Assembly: GCA_021396245.1 (NCBI GenBank)
Contig: WNYE01000024.1
Coordinates: forward strand, 124,001 to 188,000
Direction of reading: 5' to 3'
DNA: 64,000 nt
Source of the DNA: Sporothrix humicola
Taxonomy: Eukaryota; Ascomycota; Sordariomycetes; Ophiostomatales; Ophiostomataceae
Below, piece after piece: positions 53,944 to 64,000 of this stretch (position 1 is the stretch's first letter; each line of letters begins with the position of its first letter). Under the pieces are notes generated by a model. That model saw nothing but the letters and a program-made list of their open reading frames with translations, made no database searches and was not told the origin of the DNA. The position numbers and the translations under genes were made by a program.

Positions 53944-54330
53944 CCATATCCAAAGACCATATCCAAAGAGAGCATATCCAAAAGAGAATATCCAAAGAGT
54001 GACCATGCCCAAAGAAACCATATCCAAAAGAGGCCATTTTCAAAAAAAAAAAAACCCCAAAATAACCCGTATACAAAACATCATATCCAAAGAACATATC
54101 CGAAGAGGGAATATCCAAACGATCATATCAAAAATATCGCATACAAAAATAATATCCAAAAAAATATCCCAAGAGCATATCCAAAAAGCCTATCCAAGAG
54201 TATTGCCAAAGAACATTTCCAAAAAGCATTCACAAAAAGCATTTACAAAAAGCATATGCAAGGAGCATATCCAAGAGAACATATCAAAAGAGAGCATATC
54301 CAAAACACAAAAAGATCATTTCCAAAAAGA
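53944..54330. repeat. Degenerate CATATCCAAAGA minisatellite
   Basis: About thirty copies of a 12-13 base word close to CATATCCAAAGA, interrupted by an A-rich stretch at 54036-54060. A plus-strand frame stays open across it (53909-54355, 148 codons) because the unit has no stop on that strand; its translation cycles Ile-Ser-Lys-Glu-His-Ile-Gln-like words. I treat the frame as a by-product of the repeat. Confidence 0.8.
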
Positions 54331-54394
54331 TCATTCGAAGACAGCTGATATCTAAAGATGGCAAATCCAACGGAAGGAGATGGAAGGTGAAAGA

Positions 54395-55050
54395 AGGGGA
54401 GGGAATGTCAAGGATTGGAACAGTGATGGTGAGTGCCATAGGCAGTGGAAGGGCCTCAGGCAGTTGCAAAACGGGCAATGAAGAGCAGCGCCAGGCTGAG
54501 GCTCGTGATGTTTTGGAAAAATGCAGAGGAGGGATACAAAAAGCAGACAACGACAGAGCAGGCAAAAAGAGGAGAAAAATGAAGTGTATGCATGGTTCAG
54601 GGAAGCATTCAAGCCATGATGATGTAGGTGAAGGAAGAGGAAAGGATGTTGGGGATCAGGGTTGCTGGAAAGTCAAAGACAACTGAAAAAAGTGACCCGC
54701 GTTTGAGAGCCGTGATGTTTGTGCTAGAGGGAGGAGAGATGCAGAAAAGGAGCAGACAGCGATGGAGACAAAATATTGCGGAACAGACATAGGAGGGCAA
54801 GTGCATATGTAGATCATTGTGGCATTCAAGGAATCACATTGAAGATCGAGAAGGAGGACAGCGCATCATGGACTGTGAAAAGCAGCGCGCAGCAGAAGTC
54901 GGGATGCTTCAGACAGGAGACATGAAAGGAGAGAGGTGCAGAAAAGAGACAAGACAACAGGTAGCAAAGGAGACAAATCGAACCAGGAGATGTAGATATC
55001 GAGAGTAGATGTGTGTTGCAGGGGAGCATTCAAGTCATGGTGATGTAGAT
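54395..55050 (-). repeat. Three ~210-bp tandem repeats
   Basis: Marks such as GCATTCAAGYCATGRTGATG recur near 54605, 54823 and 55026, and GTGATGTTTKKG / GAGATGCAGAAAAGGAGCAG blocks recur in the same order, so the period is about 201-218 bases. On the minus strand each copy encodes a similar Cys/Leu/Ser-rich piece (e.g. CLLCRCLLFVSLL, CLLCYLLSCLFSAPLSF), but the three lie in separate short ORFs. A minus-strand TATA box and CT-rich leader precede them at 55.24 kb. No splice signals seen. Decayed repeat-protein gene or plain satellite. Confidence 0.5.
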
Positions 55051-55235
55051 GAGGGGAAATGAAGGTAAACAAAGACAGATGAAGGGATGTCGGTTGTGAT
55101 GATGTGTTTGTAGAGATTGGTGATGTAGATGGAGAGAGGAGAGAAGAGGATAGGGGGCAAGAGAGAGATATTTGTGTGGAGGGAGAGAGAGAGAGAGAGG
55201 AGAAGAGGAAGAAGGAGAGGCTGGGGGACGGGAAA

Positions 55236-55243
55236 TATTTATA
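55236..55243 (-). promoter_or_regulatory. TATA box (TATAAATA) with long CT-rich leader, minus strand
   Basis: Read on the minus strand, TATAAATA is followed by about 90 bases almost wholly C and T (55140-55232). It points into the ~210-bp repeats. The element at 56625 on the plus strand has the same core and the same kind of leader. Confidence 0.5.
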
Positions 55244-55487
55244 GGTGGGGAACATGGGAGGAGAGCAGGCAGAGATTGGGCAAGAGCAAACGGACAAGAG
55301 AAGAGGCAAAGGTGATGGAGAGATGATGCGTGGGTGGGATATCGTCGTGAAGATGTGGTGATGTTGTGGTCAGAGCAGCTTCATGGACTAGCCTCCCAGA
55401 CAGCACAGCAAACGAAATAAAAAGACTGGACGAAATCGATAAAATCGATAAATTGAATAAATAGATAAATTCGATAAATTCAAGTAT

Positions 55488-56150
55488 ATGCAAACGGACA
55501 AGGGAAAAGGTACATCGAGTCCATCTGTGCAGCAGCACCTCCAATTCCACGCCCGGGAGTGGGAAGAATTTAGTCTTTGTACCTTTTGTACTGTTCAAAT
55601 ATGGCAGAGGTACAAAGGGGATACCAGCAAAATGGAAAGGAGTTCTCTGGGCCAATTCCAGATGCATGATGGGGATGCTCTAGAATGGGTGTGTTCAAAA
55701 TGGATGGAGAGCCGGTGGCCCTTTTGTTCCATGTGTGAAGTGGCATGTGTCGTTCAATTCTGGAAAGCATGTCAAATTATGTACCATGGGTCCTGTCTGA
55801 ATACGGGGGATATACAAAGAAGGTACATGTAGAATGGAAAGATGAACTTTGTGTTCAATTCCAGATCCACGATCAAGGTGCTCTGGGCTGTATGCTTTGA
55901 AAATAAATGGGGGGCTGGTGGTCCTTGGAGTCTATGTGTGCAGTGGCATATCCAGTTTCAATTCCGGAAAACAAGTCAAGTCATGTACCATGGACTGTGC
56001 TTGAATATGGAAGATATACAAAAGAGGTACGAGCCAAGGGAAACAATCTACTATGTGTGCAGTTCCAGAGCCATGATCAAATGGATATGGACTGGGTGTG
56101 TGAAGAGATGGATGAACGGGGAGAGGGAGGGGGTGGTCATTTATTCTTGA
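55488..56150 (+). pseudogene. 68-codon tandem-repeat ORF broken by one TAG
   Basis: Two frames, 55488-55832 (114 residues) and 55842-56150 (102 residues), lie in the same phase and are parted only by a TAG at 55830-55832 plus three codons. Repeats of 203-204 bases start at 55653, 55856 and 56060 (CAATTCCAG or CAGTTCCAG), with a shorter copy at 55542. The translated copies match: QIMYHGSCLNTGDIQRRY against QVMYHGLCLNMEDIQKRY. The protein is Cys-, Trp- and Met-rich, with no signal peptide or known domain. Between copies, GGTAC...TTCCAG segments of 42 bases look like tiny in-frame introns; removing the one at 55823-55864 would delete the TAG. Either a repeat protein with one mutation or a spliced gene. 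Confidence 0.5.
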
Positions 56151-56624
56151 GAAAGTGAAGCAGGGGCGTGTGGAGGCAGATGTGAGAGCCTGGAGAGGGG
56201 GGGATGATCTGTAAAAAAAGAAGATGGACAGAATGAAATCAAAACTATGTTTATTTTGCCAGCTGAGGAGGCTCTGATGGCCACAGATCATGGGAAGTGA
56301 CCTCGAAGTAGAAAATAATTTGAAACATGAAGCAGACAACAAATCTGAGTGCCAAAGTGAAGTCCCCTTATTGAAAAATCTCAAAAGAATAAAAGAAAAC
56401 GCTGAAAAACAGCAGTTGATACAAGTCTCATGGGCCAGCCCAGACCAAAGTAAACAAAACATCACGACCACCACTGCATCGGACTGAAAACCCCAAAATC
56501 ACAGCCAAATTGAAGCATCTAGACAAAAAACATCGGATGAAAAAAGACCAAAAAAGGAAGGAGCGACCGACCATCGACTCACTGCTGCTGACCGCTGCCC
56601 TCTCCTGGCCGGGACCAGGAAATG
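56151..56624. other. Spacer upstream of the array promoter
   Basis: Mixed sequence without repeats or convincing frames, between the 68-codon repeat ORF and the TATA box at 56625. Confidence 0.5.
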
Positions 56625-56632
56625 TATAAATA
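56625..56632 (+). promoter_or_regulatory. TATA box (TATAAATA) with CT-rich leader, array promoter
   Basis: TATAAATA followed by about 65 bases of nearly pure C and T (56633-56698). It stands 0.85 kb before the first exon-intron unit and reads toward the array. A short ORF (56745-56810, MLEDLEQYGPKFGNLSVNKL) lies in the presumed leader. Confidence 0.55.
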
Positions 56633-56744
56633 CCCCCCTCCCTCCCTCCCTCCTGTCCCCCTTCCTCTCCTCTTCCCTCTCTTTTCTTCATCCATCGAGA
56701 CTTTGCCTTTTTATTTTACTCCTTTCCATCATCAATCCGTCCTT

Positions 56745-57480
56745 ATGCTGGAGGACTTGGAACAATATGGACCCAAATTTGGGAATTTGAGCGTCAACAA
56801 GTTGCAGTGATCTGTGCCTAATTTCCCCATGTCGAATTTTTGACTGATTCCATCCAGGTTCTCCTACGCCTTTGCTGAAAGGCGAAGGAGATTTCTTGCG
56901 TCTCCTGTGTCTCTTTCTTTCCTCTTTTGACATGTTTATTTTACCCAGACCTGGAGGTGCCTCCAATTTCGCGAATGACTGCACTGTGAATACTAAATAC
57001 TGAATCCTGCCAGATGATCCACGACTTCTCCTTTATCTACGAGTTGTCACTTGTGAATTGTGATGCATCGTGAAAACCTTGATGATAATATCGCATCATG
57101 AACACGTCGAGACTACAGCATATTGACGCTGTCAGTGAACTGGTAAGGTGATGTCTTTTGCTTCCTTGCTTTTGCTTTCGCTGTGAATGCTTCAGCCATC
57201 AATGGACTCTTGTCCATCAACAACGTGTCCTTTGTGATGCATCGCGAGAGCTTTGATCTTCGTGATGCATCATGAATTACTGACCAGACTTCTGAACAGT
57301 CTTCACCGTGCTACTGAAATGACGAAACCTGCTCCTAGCACCGTTTCGCTCTCTGAAAAAGGCTTCAGAATTGATGCGACAAACTCTTGTCGGTGGATGG
57401 CGATACCAAGACGTGCTACAACTAGACACAACTGACCCTACGGTATTTTGAGAGGCAGCAATAAAAATGGACATCTGTGA
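56745..57480 (+). other. Possible leader and first exon of the array transcript
   Basis: An ATG at 57098 opens a 15-codon piece (MNTSRLQHIDAVSEL) ending at a GTAAGG donor at 57143, a plausible first coding exon. I could not find an acceptor that keeps it open into the first array unit. A direct repeat, GTGATGCATCGYGARARCYTTGAT, occurs near 57059 and 57234. Confidence 0.35.
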
Positions 57481-60400
57481 GTGTGTGGTCACCCCTGTCG
57501 TCACACAACATCCCTTGGTGTCTCCTGACATCTCTTGGAGAATCACTAATCATCATGGCCTGCAGACATATTGATGATGTTTTCACATCGCGATGACCAT
57601 GGCTGTTTGACATTGCAAGCTCTACGACTGGCCATTGACAGCCCGATAAGATGCTGGTTGACGGGAACAAAACAAAGAAACAAACAAACATCTCCGAGTA
57701 AGTTGCCACCCTGCCCACCCATAACATCTCCGAGTATGTGATTATCTATATCCACTCGCAGCATCTCTTCAACGTCTCTTGACGTGAGGCTATTCTAACT
57801 ACCCTGACTTGCAGGCAAAAGAATTGATATATTACATCTATCATCAATAACTACAAAGAAGCTTCTTCGGCAGCACAAGATCTACAACTGGGCAACGATG
57901 TTGCCGACCACCATGTCGGCTGAATATCAAAGAACAATTGCTTCTTTAGGTATGTGATTATCCATTTCCAGCACAGCATCTCGTGAGATCTTTGACATCT
58001 CTTCATTTGAAGAATTTCTAACCGTCACTAATTACAGCCAGAGAGAATATTCCATCGCGTAAATCTCGACAAAGAAGATTCTTCAGCGCCGCACGTTCTA
58101 CAAATCGGCACCGATGGAAACAAAATCTCCGAGTACGTGATTTTCCATATCCCGGCACAGCGACTTCTGACATCCCTCCCATTTTAAGGTTTCTAATCAT
58201 AACGGATTGCAGATACAGAGGATACTCTATCAGTGAATAACGACAAAGAAGCTTCATCAGCACCGCTCGTTCTAAAAACCGGCGACGGTGTCGCCGACCA
58301 CCGCATCGGTTGGCGGTTAGAGAAAATTAAATTTCTGAGTATGTGACCACCCATTCCCTCGCATAATATTCCCTGACAAGTCTCGCACCGAGAATTTCTA
58401 ACCGTTCTAACATGCAGGTGCAGATAATATTTCTCTGCACCACGATGAAGATTCTACAAGTCGGTAGCTCTGTAGCCACCCGTCAAGTCGGATGACAGCG
58501 GGAGAAAAAGGAAATTCTTAAGTATGTGCCCAACCGTATTCTCCCAAAGCGTTCCTTGACATCCCGTGCATTGGGAATTTTTAGTCTTCCTAACATGCAG
58601 GAACAGAAAATATTTCTGTGCGCCACCGTGAAGATTCCATAGGTTGGAAGCTCTGTCGTCATCCGCCATGTCGGTTGACTGCGAGGGAAAGAAATTTTCA
58701 AGTATGTGACCATCCATATCCTCCCATGGCATTCCTTGATATCATTTGACCTCCTTGACATCCCTGACACCTAGAATATCTAATCCTCGTGACTTATAGG
58801 TACAGACATCATTTCTCTGCATATCGATAAAGATTCCACTACTCGGCAGCATGTCATCGATCATCAATTTGGTTGACTTTCGAGAACGAAGCAAATATCC
58901 GAGTATGTGACCGACAGTGCCCTCCGGACTTAATTTTTGACCTTGGCATATCTCGACGTCTCTCGACATCTCTCGAAAACTTCCCCCTCGAAGCCACTCT
59001 AACCATCAACGAACAACAGGGGGAAAATAAAAACTGGGGGTGATGTCGCCGACCACTATGTCGGCTGACAGCCATTAGCATCCAGTGCAAGAAATGTCAA
59101 GTATGTGAATATCCATATCTGCTCTCATCATGTCTGGACGTCATTTGACGTGATGCTTTCCTAACCATCATGATCTACAGGCACAGGAATAAATTTATCA
59201 CGATATGAACAAAATGGCTGTTCAACCCCTCAAATTTTACAACCTGATAGCCATGTCGGTCGACAGCTATAAGCATACAGTGCAAGAAATCCTGTGTATG
59301 CGAAAATCCATGAATTTTTCAACATCTCCTGACCTCAATGCACCTTTTGACGTCTTTTGGCGTGAGCCATTTCGGACCATGATATTCAAGCTCAGAAATA
59401 AGCCATCACGACATGAACAAAATGGCTGCTTAATTGCGAAAATTCCACAGCGTGTGAACTATGTTACCGACCACAATGTCGCTTGACAGCAATCAGCATT
59501 CAATGCAAGAAGTATCGAGTATGTGACTCTATGACCTCTTTCATCTTGTCTCCACGTCTTCCCATTTATGGCCTTTGACTTCTTGACGTCTGTTGACGTT
59601 AGGCAGTTCTAACCATGATGACATACAGGCACAGGATAATTCTATCACGACATGAACAAAATGACTGTTCAAATTCGCAGATTTACGGCTCGGCAGCTCT
59701 GTGGCCTACCACCTTGTCGACCGACAATACTTGAGAAGTGGCAGAAAGTTCCGCGTATGTCAACTTGACCAGCTACAGAATATCCTGGGCATCTCTTCCC
59801 ATTCCAACACTTTTGCCAGATCTCGCTTGTCTTCCTACAACACCACTCTAACCACCACGGAACAGCAGGTACAAGAATGTGTTTGCCGACCACTTTCCAA
59901 GTATGTCCTCGACTAGACCAGCAACGATATATCTCGGGGATCTTTTCCCATCTCCTAACTCTTCGACACTACTCTCTTCTCCCAACCCTGCTCCCTTTTC
60001 TTCACATATAGCCACTCTAACCACTGCCAACAACAGAGGCATACATCTTAACAACGATGTCGCTAATCATGATGTCGATGATGTCGACCGGCGGCAATCA
60101 ATGCCGTTAAAATTATTCAAGTATGTACATCATCCTCCATGACCTGGCAACATCGCGTGAGATTGCATCTTGTGAAGCCTTTCTAATCATCATGCTCAAC
60201 AGATAAATGGCACCACCATTCCTTCGGCGATCGAATTATGGATTCCGAGTATGTCAACGAGCCTAACCAGCGACAATATATCTTCGAGACCCCTTCCCAC
60301 TCCTCGTTTCTCGACACTCCTCCCTTCTTCCCACACGATACACTTTTCTACATACCTCCCTTTCCTTTACACAACGGCACTCTGTCCATCGTTGACAACG

Positions 60401-63400
60401 GGTACAGAGATATACATTTTCTTGGTGATGCCGCTGATCTTCATGTTGGCGGACGATGAAACGGAAGAAACACAAAATATATGTAAGAAAATACCCACGA
60501 CATCTCCCAGCAATTCTTGACGTCTCTATTTTTGAGGCTTTTCTAATCATCGTGACCTACAATTAGACGGCAGGCGATGGAGATGTCGCTGTTATCATTC
60601 GGTCGACAAGAATTGACAAACAACATCCAAATATGAGTATGCGGTCACGCGTATCCTCCAACAGCATCATCCGTTAATATCCCAGACATTGAGAACATGG
60701 ACTCGCTTGATATGACTCCTCTGGGGCTACATTTGCTTCAACGGATTCCTGAAGGGACACAAAACTCTGTGTACGTGACCATTCATTTCCACTCGCATCA
60801 TCTCTTGATATTCTCTTGACGTCAAAAAGACGTGTGGCAATTCCAACCACCACTTCCAACCATATATCCCACCATCGTTTCCAACCATCATTTCCATCCA
60901 CCAATTCCATCCACCATTTCCTTCCATCACTTCTATCCACTACTTCCATCCATGACTTCCATCCATATTTTCGATCCATCAATTCTAACCATCACCTACA
61001 GGTGCGGACATATTTTTATCACACAATGATGCACTCGCTCAACACAACTGCCTCCTCGCAATCGGGTTACATTTGATCCGAACATGTCTCTGCCATCCGA
61101 GCCTGAAGTAGCACAGCACCTTGAGTATGCGGAGATTCATTTCTTATCCCTTGACACCTTTCTTGACGCCAAAGTCTTCTGGCGCGAGGGCCTTCTAACC
61201 ACCACAACCGACAGGTGTAGAGCCACATTCTTCACAGTACGATGCAGTCGCTCAATATGGCTCCTTCCAGCCAGGCTAAATCTGAACGTATTGTTGCTAT
61301 CCAGCCCTGAAGCAGGGCAAAATCCCAGGCATGTGGTCACCCATTTCGCATGCCTTGACATTTTTTTGGCACCAAGGTTTTGTGACACGAGGCACTTCTA
61401 ACCACCACGACCGACAGCTGCAGAGCCACATTCTCCACAGTACAGCTCAGAAAGGCTCCTCCCAGCCGGGCTACTTTTGAACTTATCGTTGCCATCAAAC
61501 CCTGATGCAGCGCAGAATCCTGGGTATGTAATGGTTCGCTTTCGCTTGCAGCTTCTCCCAACCCTTCCTTCTTGACACCTTGCAAAGTGAGGCACTTCTA
61601 ATCATCACGGCCTTCAGTCACAGAGACAGTTTTATCGCATCGCGATGCTAAACATGAAATCCATCAACCGTGTGACATTTGAGAGGGAAGCAGAAAATTG
61701 TGAGTTTGCGACCATTCATTTTCGTTGGCAGCATCTCCTGATCATTTCTTCTCGACATTTTTCAAAGTGAGGCTCTTCTAACCATCGCTATCTACAGTTA
61801 CAGAAACAATGTCTATCGCGCGCGATACTCGATACAATATCCATCAACTAGATGATTTTTGAGTGGGAAGCACAAAATTGTGAGTATGCGACCATTTATT
61901 TTCGTTGGCAGTACCTCCGGGCCCATTCTTCTTGACGTCTTCCAAACTGAGGCGCTTCTAATCATCACGACCGACAGTCAAAGAGGCAGTTCTATCGCAT
62001 CGCGATGCTCAATATGCATTTACATCAATACGGCTGGATTTGAGGGTGTTGCCATTAGAGGCAGAGCATGGGGAGCACAAAATTGTGAGTGTGCGACCAT
62101 TCATCTTCGTTGGCAGTATATCCTCACCCTTTCTTCTTAACGTCTCTCAAAGTGAGGCGCTTCTAACCATCACGATTGGCAGTTGCAGAAACAACTTTTA
62201 GCACATCGCGATGCTGAATATGATACCCATCAACTAGATGGCGTTCTGAGGATGTTGTCATTGGAGCAGACCATGGGAAGCACAGAATTGTAAGTATGAG
62301 ACCATTCATTTTCGCTGGCTGTATATCCTGATCCTTTCTTTCGACGCCTTTTAAAGTGAGGCACTTCTAATCAACACAATCTACATCTACAAAGCCACTT
62401 CTATCACATCAAGTTGCTGAAAACGAGTTCTCATCAACAGGGTGGCATCTGAGAATGCTGTCACTAGAACAAAGCCGCGGACAGCACAAAAGTGTGAGTA
62501 TGCGACCATCCACCTCCACCGCTAGCATCTTCTGACGTTTTTCTGACATCATTCGGAGTGAAGCATCTCTAACCATCATAACCTGCACGACACAGGCACA
62601 AATTTACTGTCACGATACATTCGCTCAACATGGCATCCTCCCGAATAGCTGAAATCGCCAGCACCCTGTCATCTGGTAAGCTCACAGAAGCACAAAGTTC
62701 CGGATTTCTGACTATTCATGTCCTCTCAGATCATCTCCTAACGTCTTTTGACGTGAGGCATTTCTAACCATCATGATCCACAGGTGAAGAGACAGGTCCA
62801 TTGCATCGCGACACAATCACACAATATGCCACCCTTCAACAGGCCACACTTTTGCGTTTTGCCATCAAGGAAGACCAGAGAAGCACAAAATGCTGAGTAT
62901 GTGATCAATTATCTCGAGTTACAGCATCTCCTGACACCTCTTTGACGTCTGTCAGCGTGAGGCTATTCTAACCATCATAGCCCACAGGCACAATGACAAT
63001 TCTATCAACATAACGATGCATTCGCTCAATATAACGTCCTTCAATTGGAGATTCATTTGAGCCTGTTGTCATCAAGAGGTCCGGAGGAGGCCAAGAAATC
63101 TGGGTATGTAATCATTTTCTCTTCTTTTTTTTATCTCACAGCATCTTTTCACCTTCTTTTGACTCTTTTGATGTGAGGTGGCTCTGACCACCACGAATAA
63201 TAGATACAGACAACTTTACAACATCCACATACATCTAGATACAACATGTGTCCCATGAACAAATTACAATTGTACCCAATGTCATAAAGAAAGCGCAAGG
63301 AAGCACAGAACTTTGAGTATGTGACCATTCATCTTCATCCACAGCATCTCTTGACTTGAAGCCGCTCTTGGTATGAAGCATTTCTAAACATCATGACATG

Positions 63401-63660
63401 TAGGTATAGGGAATACTCAATCATATCATGATGCACCTGCTATGTCCTTTCAACAAGGCTGCATTATGCTGTCATGAAGTAAGTTTGAAGAAACACAAAC
63501 CTCAATGGATGCGACCGTCTAATCTACCCCTAGCATGCATTGAGATATTTTGACATGAACTCGTTGTTCAACAGAGGCATTTCTAACCATCATCACTTGC
63601 GGACACGGGGATTATTTCACCTCATCACGATGCATTCTCCAACATGATCATCCCCAACAT
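57481..63660 (+). repeat. Tandem exon-intron array, about 29 units
   Basis: Each unit of about 160-240 bases has an exon-like part of about 80-135 bases and an intron-like part of about 80-110 bases. The intron part has donor GTATGTG (or GTATGCG, GTAAGT, GTACGT), then CATCTCYTGACRTCTNTTGACGTGAGGC-like sequence, branch TCTAACCATC and acceptor ACAG or GCAG. Acceptors end at 57565, 57814, 58037, 58212, 58417, 58600, 58799, 59019, 59180, 59390, 59628, 59868, 60036, 60202, 61001, 61214, 61417, 61617, 61797, 61977, 62182, 62595, 62783, 62997, 63203 and 63413, with degenerate ones near 60565, 62388 and 63604. Some exons are open in one phase (57815-57949, 58213-58338), others have stops in all frames (61798-61882). 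Exons share the ending GGAAGCACAAAATTGTGA. Either a decaying many-exon gene or a multiply spliced non-coding transcript. Confidence 0.7.
60845..60985. repeat. TCCATCCA-type simple repeat inside an array intron
   Basis: A run of CATTTCCATCCAC, CTTCCATCCATGACTTCCATCC and similar words expands the intron-like segment starting at the GTACGT donor (60771) to about 230 bases, ending at the acceptor at 61001. Confidence 0.75.
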
Positions 63661-64000
63661 GACCTTCCCCAACCGAGCGACACTCCAACTCAACGACCAA
63701 TAGGCGATTCTTCTAGAAAATATTTCCTCCCTATGAGGTCGTTCAAGTCCTGCCTCGGCAATCAGATCATTCTCCTCGTTGTCCTGCCAACGTTGTACAC
63801 ACTGAATAAAAGGGGTTGAATAAATAGGTCAGGATCTTCTTTGGGCCATCATTGCCTGGACTTATGGGGATACCTTTGTTGAAACCTGGTGCATTCCGCC
63901 GATATGTCTCTCTTCAACTGGGTGCCACTTAAGAGCAACGATCAGCAAGCCATCCTTCTGCGGGCATCCTCCTCCCGGTGAATGTTCTCGGACCTGCCGC
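63661..64000 (+). other. Right edge, array probably continues
   Basis: Bases 63900-63925 (GATATGTCTCTCTTCAACTGGGTGCCAC-like) resemble the exon part of array units such as that near 62840, so further diverged copies seem to continue past the window. No complete splice pair is visible here. Confidence 0.4.

Noticed and set aside
53909..54355. 148-codon plus-strand ORF as a real protein gene
   Set aside because: It coincides with the CATATCCAAAGA minisatellite, whose unit has no stop on that strand, so an open frame is expected without coding function.
57481..63660. CRISPR-like array
   Set aside because: Period of about 215 bases, diverged units and clear eukaryotic splice signals rule it out.
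57481..63660. Centromeric or plain satellite array
   Set aside because: Unit length alone would fit, but the ordered donor, branch point and acceptor in nearly every copy point to an exon-intron origin. Not fully excluded without expression data.
63720..63770. tRNA gene suggested by GTTCAAGTCC
   Set aside because: No matching acceptor stem, A box or anticodon arm could be laid out around it.

Overview
The window looks like nuclear DNA of a filamentous ascomycete. Genes carry short GT-AG introns with a CTAAC/CTGAC branch point just before the acceptor, promoters have TATA boxes followed by CT-rich leaders, coding exons are GC-rich, and the gene families (DUF1996, Zn2Cys6 regulator, TRI12-type MFS, Kre9/Knh1-type wall protein, Mdm10) are typical of Pezizomycotina. 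A Sordariomycete is my guess; I cannot name the species.

Layout. 1-1117 (-): DUF1996 secreted protein, cut by the window edge. 1.1-11.4 kb: gene-poor, with a decayed multi-exon gene (about 2.6-4.9 kb), a 28-bp tandem repeat and small broken ORFs. 11.4-18.7 kb: an acidic-repeat protein with a minisatellite and an N gap, a Fat1-type acyl-CoA synthetase/transporter, and ribosomal protein eS19. 19.6-22.3 kb: a zinc-deaminase-like protein with one in-frame TAG, after which the frame stays open for about 360 codons. 23-36.2 kb: ZIP zinc transporter, Mdm10, a GPI-type wall protein, NADP-isocitrate dehydrogenase and an MFS sugar transporter. 37.5-40.1 kb: two orphan genes that look like distant paralogues and share GAACA-rich promoters. 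40.3-51.2 kb: sulfatase, Mss116-type DEAD-box helicase, Zn2Cys6 regulator and TRI12-type MFS pump. 51.2-64 kb: a gene-poor, repeat-rich block.

The repeat block holds several different tandem structures: a degenerate 12-bp minisatellite, three ~210-bp repeats behind a minus-strand TATA box, a 204-bp (68-codon) repeat forming an almost continuous ORF, and from 57.4 kb to at least 63.7 kb about 29 copies of a unit of about 215 bp. Each of these last units looks like one short exon plus one short intron: GTATGTG donor, TGACGT core, TCTAACCATC branch point and ACAG acceptor. The splice signals are better kept than the reading frames. This array is the most unusual object in the window.

Functionally the recognisable genes are mostly housekeeping or transport and do not form one pathway. 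The adjacent Zn2Cys6 regulator and MFS pump are the only pair that suggests local co-function. Coding starts and introns were worked out by hand from the sequence; no database search was possible.
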